NCBI GenBank assembly: GCA_964583825.1
Contig: CAZOXM010000015.1
Location: 1 to 64,000 of the forward strand
Direction of reading: 5' to 3'
Length of the DNA stretch: 64,000 bases
Origin: GCA-1730015 sp964583825
Lineage (GTDB): Bacteria; Pseudomonadota; Gammaproteobacteria; Granulosicoccales; Granulosicoccaceae
The translations under genes were made by a program, and so were the position numbers. This document shows positions 26,761-36,307 of this stretch, in pieces. A model generated the notes under the pieces. That model was not told the DNA's origin, ran no database searches, and was given only the letters and a program-made list of their open reading frames with translations. The stretch's first letter is position 1. The number at the start of each line of letters is the position of its first letter.

Positions 26761-28029
26761 CTAGAAGAAGTATGCCAGATCGATGCGCATAAAGTCTTCG
26801 TTGGCGAGGGTGTTTAGAAACGGATCGTCGCCGGTATCTGAGAACAGGCGCCATTCAGTGGATAATCTGAACGAATCAAACAGTCTGGTACTCGCTTCAA
26901 GGGAAAGCGTGGTTGACCCGTGATCCAGATCGCGCACAATACCCAGCAGGGCGTCGCTGGAGCGTTCGTCGTTAAAAGCAAAGCGCAGCCCGGTCAGAAA
27001 ATCGTTTTGAAACAGTTGGGTAGATTGCTTGCCGCCTTCGTCCCATAAGTATTCGACCACCAGTCCGACGTCCATCCGGTCGTTGCATAACAGTGTTTTG
27101 AAGGGATTTGCAGATTCTCCATCACACCAGGCAGCGGGTATGATCTCATTCTCCTGTAGGGAGCTGAGGAAGCCGACAAAGGTGTATTCCATGCCTAGTA
27201 CCGCTTCCGCATGATCGGTAAACTCGTCACCGTTTTTCTGTACCGCTTCAAGCTTGGCGGTCAGATCGCCGAAAATACCGAGCGCATCGATACCGAACTG
27301 AGTCAGTTGCGGGTAGCGCGCGCTGAGCTGTTCACCTGCGCCCGGTACTAACAGTGGGTCGCGGGCGGTGCCGTTAAAGTAATGTAGCCCCAGATCCCAG
27401 CTGTCGAAGCTGCGCGACCACCTGAACGCGGTGTCGATGTGTCTAGCGCCTCTTGCGGATTCGAACTGTGCGGGACCACCTATGGTGAAACCGGGGAATG
27501 GTCTGCCATCGGCACTGGCAAAAGCGCGTTCCCGAAAGTGGGGCAGTGCGTACCATTCAAAGTCACCGTAGTCGGTGAACCACTTGAAATTCAACATGAG
27601 TTGTCCAAGCTTGTCCGAGCCGTCCACACTTTCGAGATTATCGATCTGGTTGATGATATCAACCGGGTTGCGTGATTCAGTCACTCCCCAGAAGACCTGC
27701 CCGAGGCCGCCGCTGAATTCCCATGAGTCTCCATTCGTGGTCAGGATAAACTCACGCAGATCATTGTGCGTGCGAGCATCGTCGCGCTGATCCGCCCTGA
27801 GAAACGGGCGGATAGTAAGGCTTACGTTGTCTGCAATCTGCTGGTACAACTCGATGTCAGCCGAAAATGAAGTGCCGGCCTGCCAGCTGCCCGGCAAGTC
27901 TGAAGCCGAAGAAAAGTAGGTGAGTTCTGCAGCCACATTACCGCGTATATCACCGGCGTTTAGCTGTGCAGCCGACAGCAGCAGCATTGTCGTGCTGAGC
28001 CATCGGGTTATGTTCCGGGTGGTCACCAT
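26761..28029 (-). CDS. Outer-membrane beta-barrel protein of the RND cluster
   Basis: This 422-residue protein has a signal peptide (about 1-25, ending LNA-GD) and a series of amphipathic strands ending in a C-terminal aromatic (LAYFF), the usual barrel sorting signal. No plug or TonB box is seen. Family relatives are alginate-export/porin-like barrels found with MMPL-type RND proteins. In the operon it probably forms the outer-membrane exit or receptor for the cargo handled by the RND pump and the LolA-like carrier. Confidence 0.75.
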   Translation of the reverse strand: MVTTRNITRWLSTTMLLLSAAQLNAGDIRGNVAAELTYFSSASDLPGSWQAGTSFSADIELYQQIADNVSLTIRPFLRADQRDDARTHNDLREFILTTNGDSWEFSGGLGQVFWGVTESRNPVDIINQIDNLESVDGSDKLGQLMLNFKWFTDYGDFEWYALPHFRERAFASADGRPFPGFTIGGPAQFESARGARHIDTAFRWSRSFDSWDLGLHYFNGTARDPLLVPGAGEQLSARYPQLTQFGIDALGIFGDLTAKLEAVQKNGDEFTDHAEAVLGMEYTFVGFLSSLQENEIIPAAWCDGESANPFKTLLCNDRMDVGLVVEYLWDEGGKQSTQLFQNDFLTGLRFAFNDERSSDALLGIVRDLDHGSTTLSLEASTRLFDSFRLSTEWRLFSDTGDDPFLNTLANEDFMRIDLAYFF

Positions 28030-28043
28030 GTAGATATCTCTGT

Positions 28044-28820
28044 CTACCTGAGACGTTTCAGTGCGTTTTTTTCAAAGTCAGAGTCTTTTAATCCGGTTTT
28101 AAACTGATAGTCCTGAAAGTCGAGGCGAGTGGATTTACCTGACTGATGATTGATCATTTCCAGGGTGGCGGCGCGCCAGTACTTATCGAGATATTGTTTG
28201 AAGTCGGATGCTGTGAGAGTTTTTAACAGCGCATCCTTGCGGTCGTAAAAATCAATTTTCAGTGCGACATAGCGTTCTTTTTCTACCCAGACCATTTGCC
28301 TGGTGTAGCCGCTGTTTTTATCCACAGGATAGCGTTCCATGACAAATGTGTCTGCGCCGTCCAGTTGTTCATCGCGCAGAAATTTGTAGGTGTACTTGTC
28401 GACCTCCTGGGAGCCGATATCCTCAAACGCAAATTCGCTGCCCATGAACGGGCCTGACTTATTCTTGGAAGAAATTCTCTTGACGCGCTTGAGTGCAGGA
28501 AGATACAGCCATTGTTCGTCCGGTTTATCAGCATGTGACCAGGTCAGGCTGGCTGTGCCTTTCACATCTGCCGGTTCATCGAAGATAGACAGGCTTTTGT
28601 CGCCATCTCCGTTAACTTCCAGCGTTTTGACACGGACGTTTCTTGTGCTCTCTTTACCTGCTCGATTGCGTAGTGTCATCTCCATGTTGGCGGAACTGTC
28701 GACAAATCCCTGATCTCTTGCGTCTGCCTCCAACGCGATGGACAGGCCCTGTTCTTCCGGAGTCTGAGCGTATGCAATAGTGCCGAGCAGAGTAAAAATG
28801 AGTGCGGTGAGTCTAATCAT
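28044..28820 (-). CDS. Outer-membrane lipoprotein-sorting (LolA-like) protein
   Basis: This 258-residue periplasmic protein has a signal peptide (MIRLTALIFTLLGTIAYA) and a LolA/LolB-type half-barrel. The pattern SLSIFDEPADVKGTASLTW, the LYLPALKRVKRIS segment, and DKYWRAATLEMINHQSGKSTRLDF near the end are typical of the lipoprotein-sorting family found beside RND exporters. The ATG at 28820 is chosen over 28883 because the signal peptide starts there. It probably shuttles a hydrophobic cargo between the inner-membrane pump and the barrel. Confidence 0.85.
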   Translation of the reverse strand: MIRLTALIFTLLGTIAYAQTPEEQGLSIALEADARDQGFVDSSANMEMTLRNRAGKESTRNVRVKTLEVNGDGDKSLSIFDEPADVKGTASLTWSHADKPDEQWLYLPALKRVKRISSKNKSGPFMGSEFAFEDIGSQEVDKYTYKFLRDEQLDGADTFVMERYPVDKNSGYTRQMVWVEKERYVALKIDFYDRKDALLKTLTASDFKQYLDKYWRAATLEMINHQSGKSTRLDFQDYQFKTGLKDSDFEKNALKRLR

Positions 28821-28885
28821 CTTGATTTCATTCCTGAGCTGTTCAAATCTCTGTCTGAAAAGGATAGTTGTATTTGGCACCACCG

Positions 28886-31207
28886 TCAGGTGGCCAGGGC
28901 CGTGTGATCTGCCGGGATCTCGGTGTCCGTGTCTTTGTCTACCAGCATGAGCAGCGGGGGCAGCAACAGGAAGTCAATGAGAAGCGCAATGCAAATCGTA
29001 ATTGCGGTAAGCAGCCCCATGTGTGCGTTTAACAGAAAGTTTGACTGGGCAATAATAAGAAAACCCGCTGTCAGTATGATAGTGGTGATAATCAGCGCAA
29101 TTCCAACGGTGCGGAACGCGTATCGTATGGCGTCCGGTGAGCTCATGCCTCTCTCTCTGCGGGCTCTCAGGTACTTACTCAGAAAATGGATGGTGTCATC
29201 CACCACAATGCCCAGTGTCATAGCGGCCACCACCGATACGGCCAGGCCAACCTGGCCGACGAAAAGTGCCCACACTCCGAATGCAACACCGGCGGGCACC
29301 AGGTTAGGGATAAGGCTAAGTAATCCGAATTTTACCGAGCGCAGTGACAGCATCAGAATTGCTGAAATCAGGATGAGCGCCAAGGTAGTACCTGACAGCA
29401 TGCTGATGATATTTCGCTTGGCGATATGGGAAAACATGATGGTCGGACTCGATCCGGCTGTCGCCAGGTCCGGGGTATTTGTCTGCATCCAGTCGGCCAC
29501 GCGCTGCTCGAAGGCCATGACTTGTGTGGTTGACAGGGTTTCAAGTGTGGCGGTCAAGCGGGTAGCGGATTTATCGATGTTTATCTGATTGTTCAGATCC
29601 AGGCCATAAGGCAGTGACATCTCGTACATCAACAGATACTGTGCTGCGAGTTCTCTTTCCTCGGGGAGGCGATAATAATTTTCATCGTCCGCGTGCATGT
29701 TTCTGTTCAATCGTCTGAACGTTTCAGACAGGGCGTTGACATGCTTCACCTCAGGTTGTTCATCGAGCCAGTGTTCGAATTTTTCCAGCTGTTTAAGATA
29801 AGCTGGTTCATTAATACCACTCGATTGTTTGGCATCCAGTGAATAGTCGACAAAGTACATGCCGGTAAGCTGAGCACTGATGTGGTCTGTTTCAACGCGG
29901 AAGGGCACTGTTTCGTCAAAGTAATTAACAAACACATCATTGAGCTCATTTCGCGGGATCATAGCGATCATAGCGACAACCAGTACGCCGAGCAGCGGCA
30001 GTAATATCTTTCTTTTATGAATGACAAAGTCCGCCAGCGATTCAATCATGGCCGATTGTCTGCGGGTTTTGTGCGTCGCCTTGACTGGCAACACTGCCAT
30101 CAGTGCCGGCAGGAAGAACACCGAAAGCAGAAATGCGTAGATCACACCGATTGCGGTAATCGTGCCCAGGTCGTGAAATGGCGGAGAGTCACTGAAGTTC
30201 ATACTCAAAAAACCGATTGCCGTGGTCACCGATGTAAGAAATATCGGGTTAAAATTGACCCGGATACTCTCCTTGATGGCCACGTTCTTTTCCTTCCCGT
30301 CACGCATCTGCTGGAAGAATGTCACCAGAAAATGCACGCAATCGGCGACTGCCAGAGTCAGAATCAGGGTAGGGGCCGAGGCCGAGGGTGGAGTGAGTAC
30401 TATACCCATCCAACCCGCGGTGCCCATTGCAGCGGCGATGGACATCACCATGACCAGCAGCGAGCCGACGGTACCCCAGATACTGCGCGTGAATATAAAA
30501 AAGCCGATCAGTATGATGAAGAAGGCAGCGGGTATCAGCGTTTTCATATCTTTGAAAGAGGCTTCCGGAAAAGCCTTGTTCATCGCCACTACGCCGGTTT
30601 TGTAGGTTTTAATATTCGGGTAGCCTTGTTCAATTTCGGCAAGCATGTTGTCGACGAACGTAATGATCTCGTCAGTTTCCTGTTCCGGATTAACGTTAGG
30701 CAGTTCAAAATTGATGTTCAGTCCGGTGACACGTGCGTCTGGGGATAGCAGGCGGTTGACGAGGAGTGGTTGGCGCAGTGCGATTTCCCTGACCGCCCCG
30801 AGCGCGTCGTCAGTCAGGCCCGCGGGGTCTTCGACCAGGTCTTCAACGATCAGGTCATCCTCTTCGGCATACGTGTACTGGAAGTTAGTAAGTGAGTCGA
30901 CCCGTGTCGAATATGGAGTCTGCCAGGAACGATCAGTCAGATCCGCCACTGCCTCAAGTGTGTCAGATGTAAAGACATTCTGATCAGCAGGCTCCAGCAT
31001 GATCAGAATATTGTCATTCTTCGCGTAGGTATCCTGTAACTCGTTGAAAGCGGCGAGCTGCGGATTATTCTCGCCGAAGAACACCTGATAATCGTTGGTG
31101 AACCTCAGAAACTGGCCGCCGGCGGTAAGTGCCGCGACCACGAGCAGGCTGATGAGCAGGGCAACCCATCTGAATTTGATTACTAAGTCCATGTAAGTCT
31201 TTAACAT
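28886..31207 (-). CDS. MMPL-type RND exporter
   Basis: This 773-residue protein has the RND pseudo-repeat: TM1, a large periplasmic loop (about 35-210), five helices, then TM7 (near RKILLPLLGVLVVAMIAMI), a second loop and five helices. Proton-relay Asp residues lie in LAVADCVHFLVT and GIVVDDTIHFLSK. The class resembles HpnN/MMPL exporters of lipids rather than drug pumps. The last residues form a cytoplasmic tail. It is the first gene of the four-gene operon. Confidence 0.9.
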   Translation of the reverse strand: MLKTYMDLVIKFRWVALLISLLVVAALTAGGQFLRFTNDYQVFFGENNPQLAAFNELQDTYAKNDNILIMLEPADQNVFTSDTLEAVADLTDRSWQTPYSTRVDSLTNFQYTYAEEDDLIVEDLVEDPAGLTDDALGAVREIALRQPLLVNRLLSPDARVTGLNINFELPNVNPEQETDEIITFVDNMLAEIEQGYPNIKTYKTGVVAMNKAFPEASFKDMKTLIPAAFFIILIGFFIFTRSIWGTVGSLLVMVMSIAAAMGTAGWMGIVLTPPSASAPTLILTLAVADCVHFLVTFFQQMRDGKEKNVAIKESIRVNFNPIFLTSVTTAIGFLSMNFSDSPPFHDLGTITAIGVIYAFLLSVFFLPALMAVLPVKATHKTRRQSAMIESLADFVIHKRKILLPLLGVLVVAMIAMIPRNELNDVFVNYFDETVPFRVETDHISAQLTGMYFVDYSLDAKQSSGINEPAYLKQLEKFEHWLDEQPEVKHVNALSETFRRLNRNMHADDENYYRLPEERELAAQYLLMYEMSLPYGLDLNNQINIDKSATRLTATLETLSTTQVMAFEQRVADWMQTNTPDLATAGSSPTIMFSHIAKRNIISMLSGTTLALILISAILMLSLRSVKFGLLSLIPNLVPAGVAFGVWALFVGQVGLAVSVVAAMTLGIVVDDTIHFLSKYLRARRERGMSSPDAIRYAFRTVGIALIITTIILTAGFLIIAQSNFLLNAHMGLLTAITICIALLIDFLLLPPLLMLVDKDTDTEIPADHTALAT

Positions 31208-31712
31208 TTCGAATCCTTACTTTCAGCCTGGAGTGATACTGGTGAGTATGATGTGCGCTGCTGTGCTGGTCGGGTGTACCTGTTCCGAATCGGGATCAGG
31301 ATGCTCAGGGACTATCAGGCGGTTGCCGGGTGGTTTAATGGTCTGGTGCCTGTTTTACGAAATCCGCAGTTCCGCGCCTTTGGCATTGAGACGAACGGTG
31401 GTCGGGCAAATCGACGTAGTCCAAAATAAAATGGGTGTTATCTAAGTTGCCGCTGAAATCGTGTGTCGCATGGTTGAAGCGCACTACTGCGGAGAGTAAA
31501 AACGTCTGATCAGCAAGTCAATAAATGAAACTTACGAATCGCAATATTTCAGTGGAACACTTGATTTCCGAACGGAAATACAGAAGCAGCAGGGTAGGGC
31601 AACAGCGCGTGTTTGGTGTGAACATAGGCAATGGACGCCGTTCGGTGATCCGTGAATTCACGTACGCCGGGTGATTAATGCCGCAGGGATTCGGTCGCAC
31701 AGACTCAGGAGT
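31208..31712. other. 505-bp gap: RND operon promoter region with a palindrome
   Basis: No gene is supported. A plus-strand frame from 31233 has a short hydrophobic Cys stretch but reads as shadow sequence. The minus-strand promoter of the RND operon must lie here. A perfect inverted repeat, ATTTCCG-AA-CGGAAAT, is at 31564-31579. Its arms match those of the tupB leader hairpin. Confidence 0.4.
31564..31579. repeat. 16-bp perfect palindrome
   Basis: Seven-base arms flank an AA spacer. It lies 134 bases beyond the 3' end of the GGDEF-EAL gene and about 370 bases upstream of the RND start. It could be a dimeric operator or a small hairpin. Confidence 0.4.
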
Positions 31713-33875
31713 CTATGCGGCCTTTTGCATCGGAGTGATGTTGTATCGCTTGGTTGCCCATGCGGCAAAGTCTGAGGGATTCAGCGGACGGCTGATCAGG
31801 TAGCCCTGAATTTCGTCGCAGCGCTCGGCTCTCAGGTACCCGAGCTGTTGTTCATCCTCCACGCCTTCAGCGACTACAGTCAGATCAAGGTTATGAGCCA
31901 GCGTTATCATTGAAGTGACAATTGCGGCATCTCCAGGATCTGTTGTCAGGTCTTTGATAAACGATTGGTCTATCTTTAACTTGTCAACCGGTAAGCGTTT
32001 CAGATAGCTCAATGACGAAAATCCGGTGCCGAAGTCATCGATCGACACATGGACACCCAGGTCCTTCAGTGCCTGCAGAATGACGATGCCTTCTTCCACA
32101 TTCTGCATCAGCAGGCTTTCGGTCAGCTCGATCTCCAGATAAGCGGGGTTGAGACCGGTGCTGTCCAGAGCTGAAGTAATGACCTTGGCCATGTCGGTTC
32201 TCATCAATTGTATTGCTGAACAATTGACCGCCATTACAAAGGGCTCAAGGCCATTGTGAAGCCAGTGCATCATTTGCTCGCAGGCTGCGCGCAGGACCCA
32301 CTCGCCCAACGGTACTATTAGCCCGGTTTCCTCCGCCAATGGAATGAAATCAACGGGACTGACCCGTCCGCGAGTGGGGTGTTCCCAGCGGACAAGTGCT
32401 TCAACCCCTGTCAGGCTTTGATCTTTCAGTGCGACTTTAGGCTGGTACTGCAAGTGAAATCCATTGGTTTCGAGTGCCTTGCGCAAGTCTCTTTCGAGCG
32501 AGAATCTCTCCAGAGCGAGTTTGTGAATGCTCTGTGAATAAAACTGATATCCGTTGCGTCCCTGTTCTTTGGCGTGATACATGGCGACGTCGGCGTGTTT
32601 CAGGAGTTGGTCTGCACTATCGCCGTCTGACGGATAGACGCTAATGCCAATCGTTGTCGTGACTCGTACTTCCGTGTCCTCAATGGTAAAAGTTCTCGAA
32701 AGGGCCTTACAGATACGATCGGCGGCAATGGCCGCGTCCTCGATCCGATCAATTAGATTGAGCAGTACAACAAACTCATCGCCACCTAGTCTTGCGATTG
32801 TCTCCCGTGATCCGATCGCAGTGGTGGCGCGGGTAATGCTGTCCTGTGATCTGACCGCTTCTTTTAGTCTTTCGGAGACACTCCGAAGTAGGGTATCCCC
32901 CGCATTATGGCCGAGTGTGTCATTAACCTTCTTGAAATGGTCCAGGTCGAGAAACAACAACGCAAATCTGGAGTTACTCTGACGGGACTGCGCCATTGTC
33001 AGCGAGATCATATCGTTTAACTGGGCACGGTTTGGAAGCCCGGTGACCAGATCGTAGTAAGCCAGCCTGTGTATCTGATCTTCTGCCTTGGTACGCTCGG
33101 TGATGTCCTGGATGGTGCCGAGCATATTGCCGGTGGAAGCACATTCCGCCTCTGCGTGCATAATACGAATCTCGTCGGGGTTTGACGAGAGCGTGCGAAA
33201 TTCAAGAGTAAACTGAGAAACATCACTCCTTGCCCGCTCCATCGCATTTTCGACGGCACAGCGGTCGTCCAGATGAACACAGTCAAGAAACGACTTTAAG
33301 TGTCTTGTCCGACTCTCAAGATTCAACAGTCGTACACATTCGCTTGACCAGTTAAACGTATCCTCTTCGAATTGCCATTCCCAATGGCCAAGTTTGGCTA
33401 TACGCTGCGCGTTGTCCAGTCGAACCTGACTTTCTCGCAACGCATCGGCTGTTTTCTTGGCCCGCATCATATAGGTGACTCGATAGGGCAGCAGAAAGAA
33501 GTTGATCGGTTTGGTAACAAAGTCGGTGGCACCGACCTCATAGGCTTTTTGAATGGACTCGACGTCCTCTAAGCCGGTGACCATCAGAATCGGCACATGT
33601 TGTCCACCCGGACTCAGCCGAATTTGAGCACAGCTTTCAAAGCCATCCATCCGTGGCATGACCACATCCATGATGACCACATCGGGCCGGTGCTTGCGGA
33701 ACTGTTCCACCGCTTCCTGCCCATCTTCAGCTTCAATCACGGAAAAACCACTGGACTCGAGTGCCTCAGACGCCATTAGCAGGCCAGCCATGTCGTCGTC
33801 AACTACCAGTACCAGAGGATTATCCTCGGCGATTGGTGCGGAAGATATTTTTTCTGAAGATTTGTGATCACTCAC
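31713..33875 (-). CDS. Response regulator with PAS, GGDEF and EAL domains
   Basis: This protein of about 720 residues should control cyclic di-GMP. In residues counted from the TTG at 33899: receiver (30-145, Asp78, switch Lys130), PAS (160-270), GGDEF (275-455, intact GGDEF at 372-376) and EAL (475-725, E500-A-L and DDFGTG at 621-626). No RxxD inhibitory site is seen five residues before GGDEF. The GTG at 33875 is preferred; the TTG at 33899 would overlap the upstream kinase by 8 bp. It directly follows the HPt-containing kinase, its likely phosphodonor. Confidence 0.9.
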   Translation of the reverse strand: MSDHKSSEKISSAPIAEDNPLVLVVDDDMAGLLMASEALESSGFSVIEAEDGQEAVEQFRKHRPDVVIMDVVMPRMDGFESCAQIRLSPGGQHVPILMVTGLEDVESIQKAYEVGATDFVTKPINFFLLPYRVTYMMRAKKTADALRESQVRLDNAQRIAKLGHWEWQFEEDTFNWSSECVRLLNLESRTRHLKSFLDCVHLDDRCAVENAMERARSDVSQFTLEFRTLSSNPDEIRIMHAEAECASTGNMLGTIQDITERTKAEDQIHRLAYYDLVTGLPNRAQLNDMISLTMAQSRQSNSRFALLFLDLDHFKKVNDTLGHNAGDTLLRSVSERLKEAVRSQDSITRATTAIGSRETIARLGGDEFVVLLNLIDRIEDAAIAADRICKALSRTFTIEDTEVRVTTTIGISVYPSDGDSADQLLKHADVAMYHAKEQGRNGYQFYSQSIHKLALERFSLERDLRKALETNGFHLQYQPKVALKDQSLTGVEALVRWEHPTRGRVSPVDFIPLAEETGLIVPLGEWVLRAACEQMMHWLHNGLEPFVMAVNCSAIQLMRTDMAKVITSALDSTGLNPAYLEIELTESLLMQNVEEGIVILQALKDLGVHVSIDDFGTGFSSLSYLKRLPVDKLKIDQSFIKDLTTDPGDAAIVTSMITLAHNLDLTVVAEGVEDEQQLGYLRAERCDEIQGYLISRPLNPSDFAAWATKRYNITPMQKAA

Positions 33876-33891
33876 TGCGGCTAACCCAGGT

Positions 33892-36048
33892 TCAAGCAAG
33901 TCGTTTTATTTGTTCTGACACAACTTCGAAACCCTGCAATATGGGATCGGCACTAGCATCTTCTAAATCGTCGTTAGCGGCTTTTGCTTCAAGCTTGTTG
34001 CACAGATCGGCAAGTCCGGTCGCTCCCAGATAGGCGCTGCTGGACTTCAGAGTGTGAGCTGCCATCTTCACTTTTGATGAATCGTTAGCGGCGATTCCAC
34101 TTTCGATATCAGCGATAAGTGTTGGTGTTTTATCCAGGTACATATTGACAATCTTGCCCAGAATGTCTGGTTTGCCTGGTCTTTGGAGTTGTCGGATTGT
34201 ATCTAGTGCGCTTTCATCCAGATCTAAATTCATGGCGAGTTTTACCTCCGCTGGTTGCTTTTCGTTTTCGTTGTTTTGTCCGTTGTCCTTGCGCGAGTGC
34301 AGCCATTTGTCAATTTTCTTTTGCAGATTTTTCTGGCTGACAGGTTTGGACAGGTAGTCATCCATACCGGATGAGAGGCACAACTCGCGATCTCCCTCCA
34401 TCGCGTTGGCAGTCAGTGCGATCACGGGAATACTGCTTTGTTTTGATTTGTTTCTGATCACCCTGGTCGCTTCGTAGCCATCCATGACCGGCATTTGACA
34501 GTCCATCAGCACGAGATCAAAAATCCGTTCCTCCAGTGCTTCGAGGGCATCTGCGCCGTTTTCCGCAATTTGCACTTCGCAGCCGATGTTCTCCAGCATC
34601 ATGCTGGCGACTTCCTGATTGATCGGGTTGTCTTCTGTCAGTAGTACCTGAGGGCGCTGTCGTGGTTCACTTTCCTGCGGACTACTCTGATTCTCACTGC
34701 CTGTGCCACGGACAATATCCACCAATGCATTATACAGGGCGGCCTGTCTGGCGGGTTTGGTGAGCGAGCAACTGATGCCCATCGCATCCAGTTCCTTGTC
34801 GTCTACATTTGTCAGAGACGATGTCAGCATCATCAGTTTAAGAGATGAGTACACCGGATGATTCTGAATGTGGCGCGCAAGCTCAAAACCATCCATCCCC
34901 GGCATGTGAAAATCGAGAATGGCAAGATCAAAGCGGGCATCGTTTTCGGTACAGTTGTCGAGTAGGGTCAGTGCGGCAGATCCGGAATCGGCCACTGCTA
35001 CCTGAATATCCCATTGTTGAAGCTGATGCAGGAGGATTTCACTATTGGTGGCATTGTCATCTACCACCAGGACCCTAACACTTTCCAGTACCCCGGAGTC
35101 TTCATCGTCGGGTGTGTCAGTTCGCGCCAGCTCGCAGACGAATGAAAACACAGATCCCTGTCCCGCGTTGCTCTGTAACTGGAGCTCACCACCAAAGAGA
35201 TTCACAAGGTTGTAGGAAATGGTGAGTCCGAGACCGGTCCCTCCGAAGCGGCGAGTGGAAGAATTGTCGCCTTGAAAAAACTCACGGAAAATTTGTTCTT
35301 TCTGATTTTCGGCGATGCCGATGCCGGTATCGTATACAGAGAACTTAAATGCGTCAGTGCCAGCGGTTTCAACCGTTACTTTGACCTCACCGTGGTCTGT
35401 GAACTTCACCGCATTGCTGACCAGGTTACTGAGTATCTGTCGTAATCGCGGTTGATCTGCAGAGACATAAGTGTTGCCAATGGCTGTGATATCGCAGACC
35501 AGCTCCAGCCCTTTCTTTTGCGCCGTTTCGGCGTGAAGTTCACAGACATCCTCTATCATTGAGTTGAGCGAGAACTGACTGTTCTCAAGCCTGATAGAGC
35601 CTTCCTGGATCTTCGAAAAATCAAGAATATCATTGGTGATATTGAGCAAGGTTTCCAGGGACTGGCGCATGGTGGTGACATAGCGCCGCTGCCGATCGCT
35701 GAGTGATGTTTCGCCAAGCAGGTCTGTCATACCGAAAACCCCGTTCATCGGGGTACGGATTTCATGGCTCATATTGGCCAGAAAGCGCTCTTTAATCTGC
35801 TGGGTGTCATGCAGTTGTTGTCTGAGGGCGTCAGTTTGATCTCGCAGGTGCTGCAGTTCCGGGTTCTCGGCTGCTTCCGCATTTGCGGGTTTTCCGATAG
35901 CGTTCCACAGGTACAGGGCAGCGCAGCAACCGATAAGCAGCAGGGTGCCGGACGCAAGCGGAGGTAGTGTCGTGGTGTACCACGCGGGTACCAGGCTCAA
36001 CAGGAGGCCTGCGATTGCGACTCTGATAATGTTTTTCTTATTATGCAA
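33892..36048 (-). CDS. Membrane hybrid histidine kinase with two receivers and HPt
   Basis: This 718-residue protein has two N-terminal helices (about 8-26 and 32-48) with almost no periplasmic loop, a coiled coil, a HisKA domain with His95 (FLANMSHEIRTPMNG), HATPase, receiver 1 (about 324-445, Asp379), receiver 2 (about 467-582, Asp516) and a C-terminal HPt with His665 in AAHTLKSSS. It carries a complete His-Asp-His phosphorelay. The first standard start in the frame is a TTG at 36048; an in-frame stop lies 93 bases upstream. It resembles BarA-type kinases. Confidence 0.9.
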   Translation of the reverse strand: MHNKKNIIRVAIAGLLLSLVPAWYTTTLPPLASGTLLLIGCCAALYLWNAIGKPANAEAAENPELQHLRDQTDALRQQLHDTQQIKERFLANMSHEIRTPMNGVFGMTDLLGETSLSDRQRRYVTTMRQSLETLLNITNDILDFSKIQEGSIRLENSQFSLNSMIEDVCELHAETAQKKGLELVCDITAIGNTYVSADQPRLRQILSNLVSNAVKFTDHGEVKVTVETAGTDAFKFSVYDTGIGIAENQKEQIFREFFQGDNSSTRRFGGTGLGLTISYNLVNLFGGELQLQSNAGQGSVFSFVCELARTDTPDDEDSGVLESVRVLVVDDNATNSEILLHQLQQWDIQVAVADSGSAALTLLDNCTENDARFDLAILDFHMPGMDGFELARHIQNHPVYSSLKLMMLTSSLTNVDDKELDAMGISCSLTKPARQAALYNALVDIVRGTGSENQSSPQESEPRQRPQVLLTEDNPINQEVASMMLENIGCEVQIAENGADALEALEERIFDLVLMDCQMPVMDGYEATRVIRNKSKQSSIPVIALTANAMEGDRELCLSSGMDDYLSKPVSQKNLQKKIDKWLHSRKDNGQNNENEKQPAEVKLAMNLDLDESALDTIRQLQRPGKPDILGKIVNMYLDKTPTLIADIESGIAANDSSKVKMAAHTLKSSSAYLGATGLADLCNKLEAKAANDDLEDASADPILQGFEVVSEQIKRLA

Positions 36049-36307
36049 AATATGCTGAACCGATGGTGCATCCGAGCTGAATCGCCTGTCGGATTCAATG
36101 AATGAACTACTACTACTCTCGCTTTCGACATTTCGCAGTCATGCTTGATTCAATTGCACGAATACTCGACCGGTTTTTGACCACAACGTGAAAAATATCC
36201 GGAAATTGAGGTTTTATTTAAATGTTCGGGGAAGTTGCCGAAACAGGGTGCACGGTTGCATCCCGGACAGATTCCGGGGTGGGCGGACGTAACAAATGGA
36301 GAGTCTT

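Noticed and set aside
30017..30748. Long antisense frame (243 codons)
   Set aside because: It is the shadow of the RND gene; composition is His/Arg/Gln-rich with no family pattern.
31233..31445. Small lipoprotein-like frame
   Set aside because: It begins with a Cys-containing hydrophobic stretch, but the body lacks any domain pattern, and it lies in the RND promoter region.
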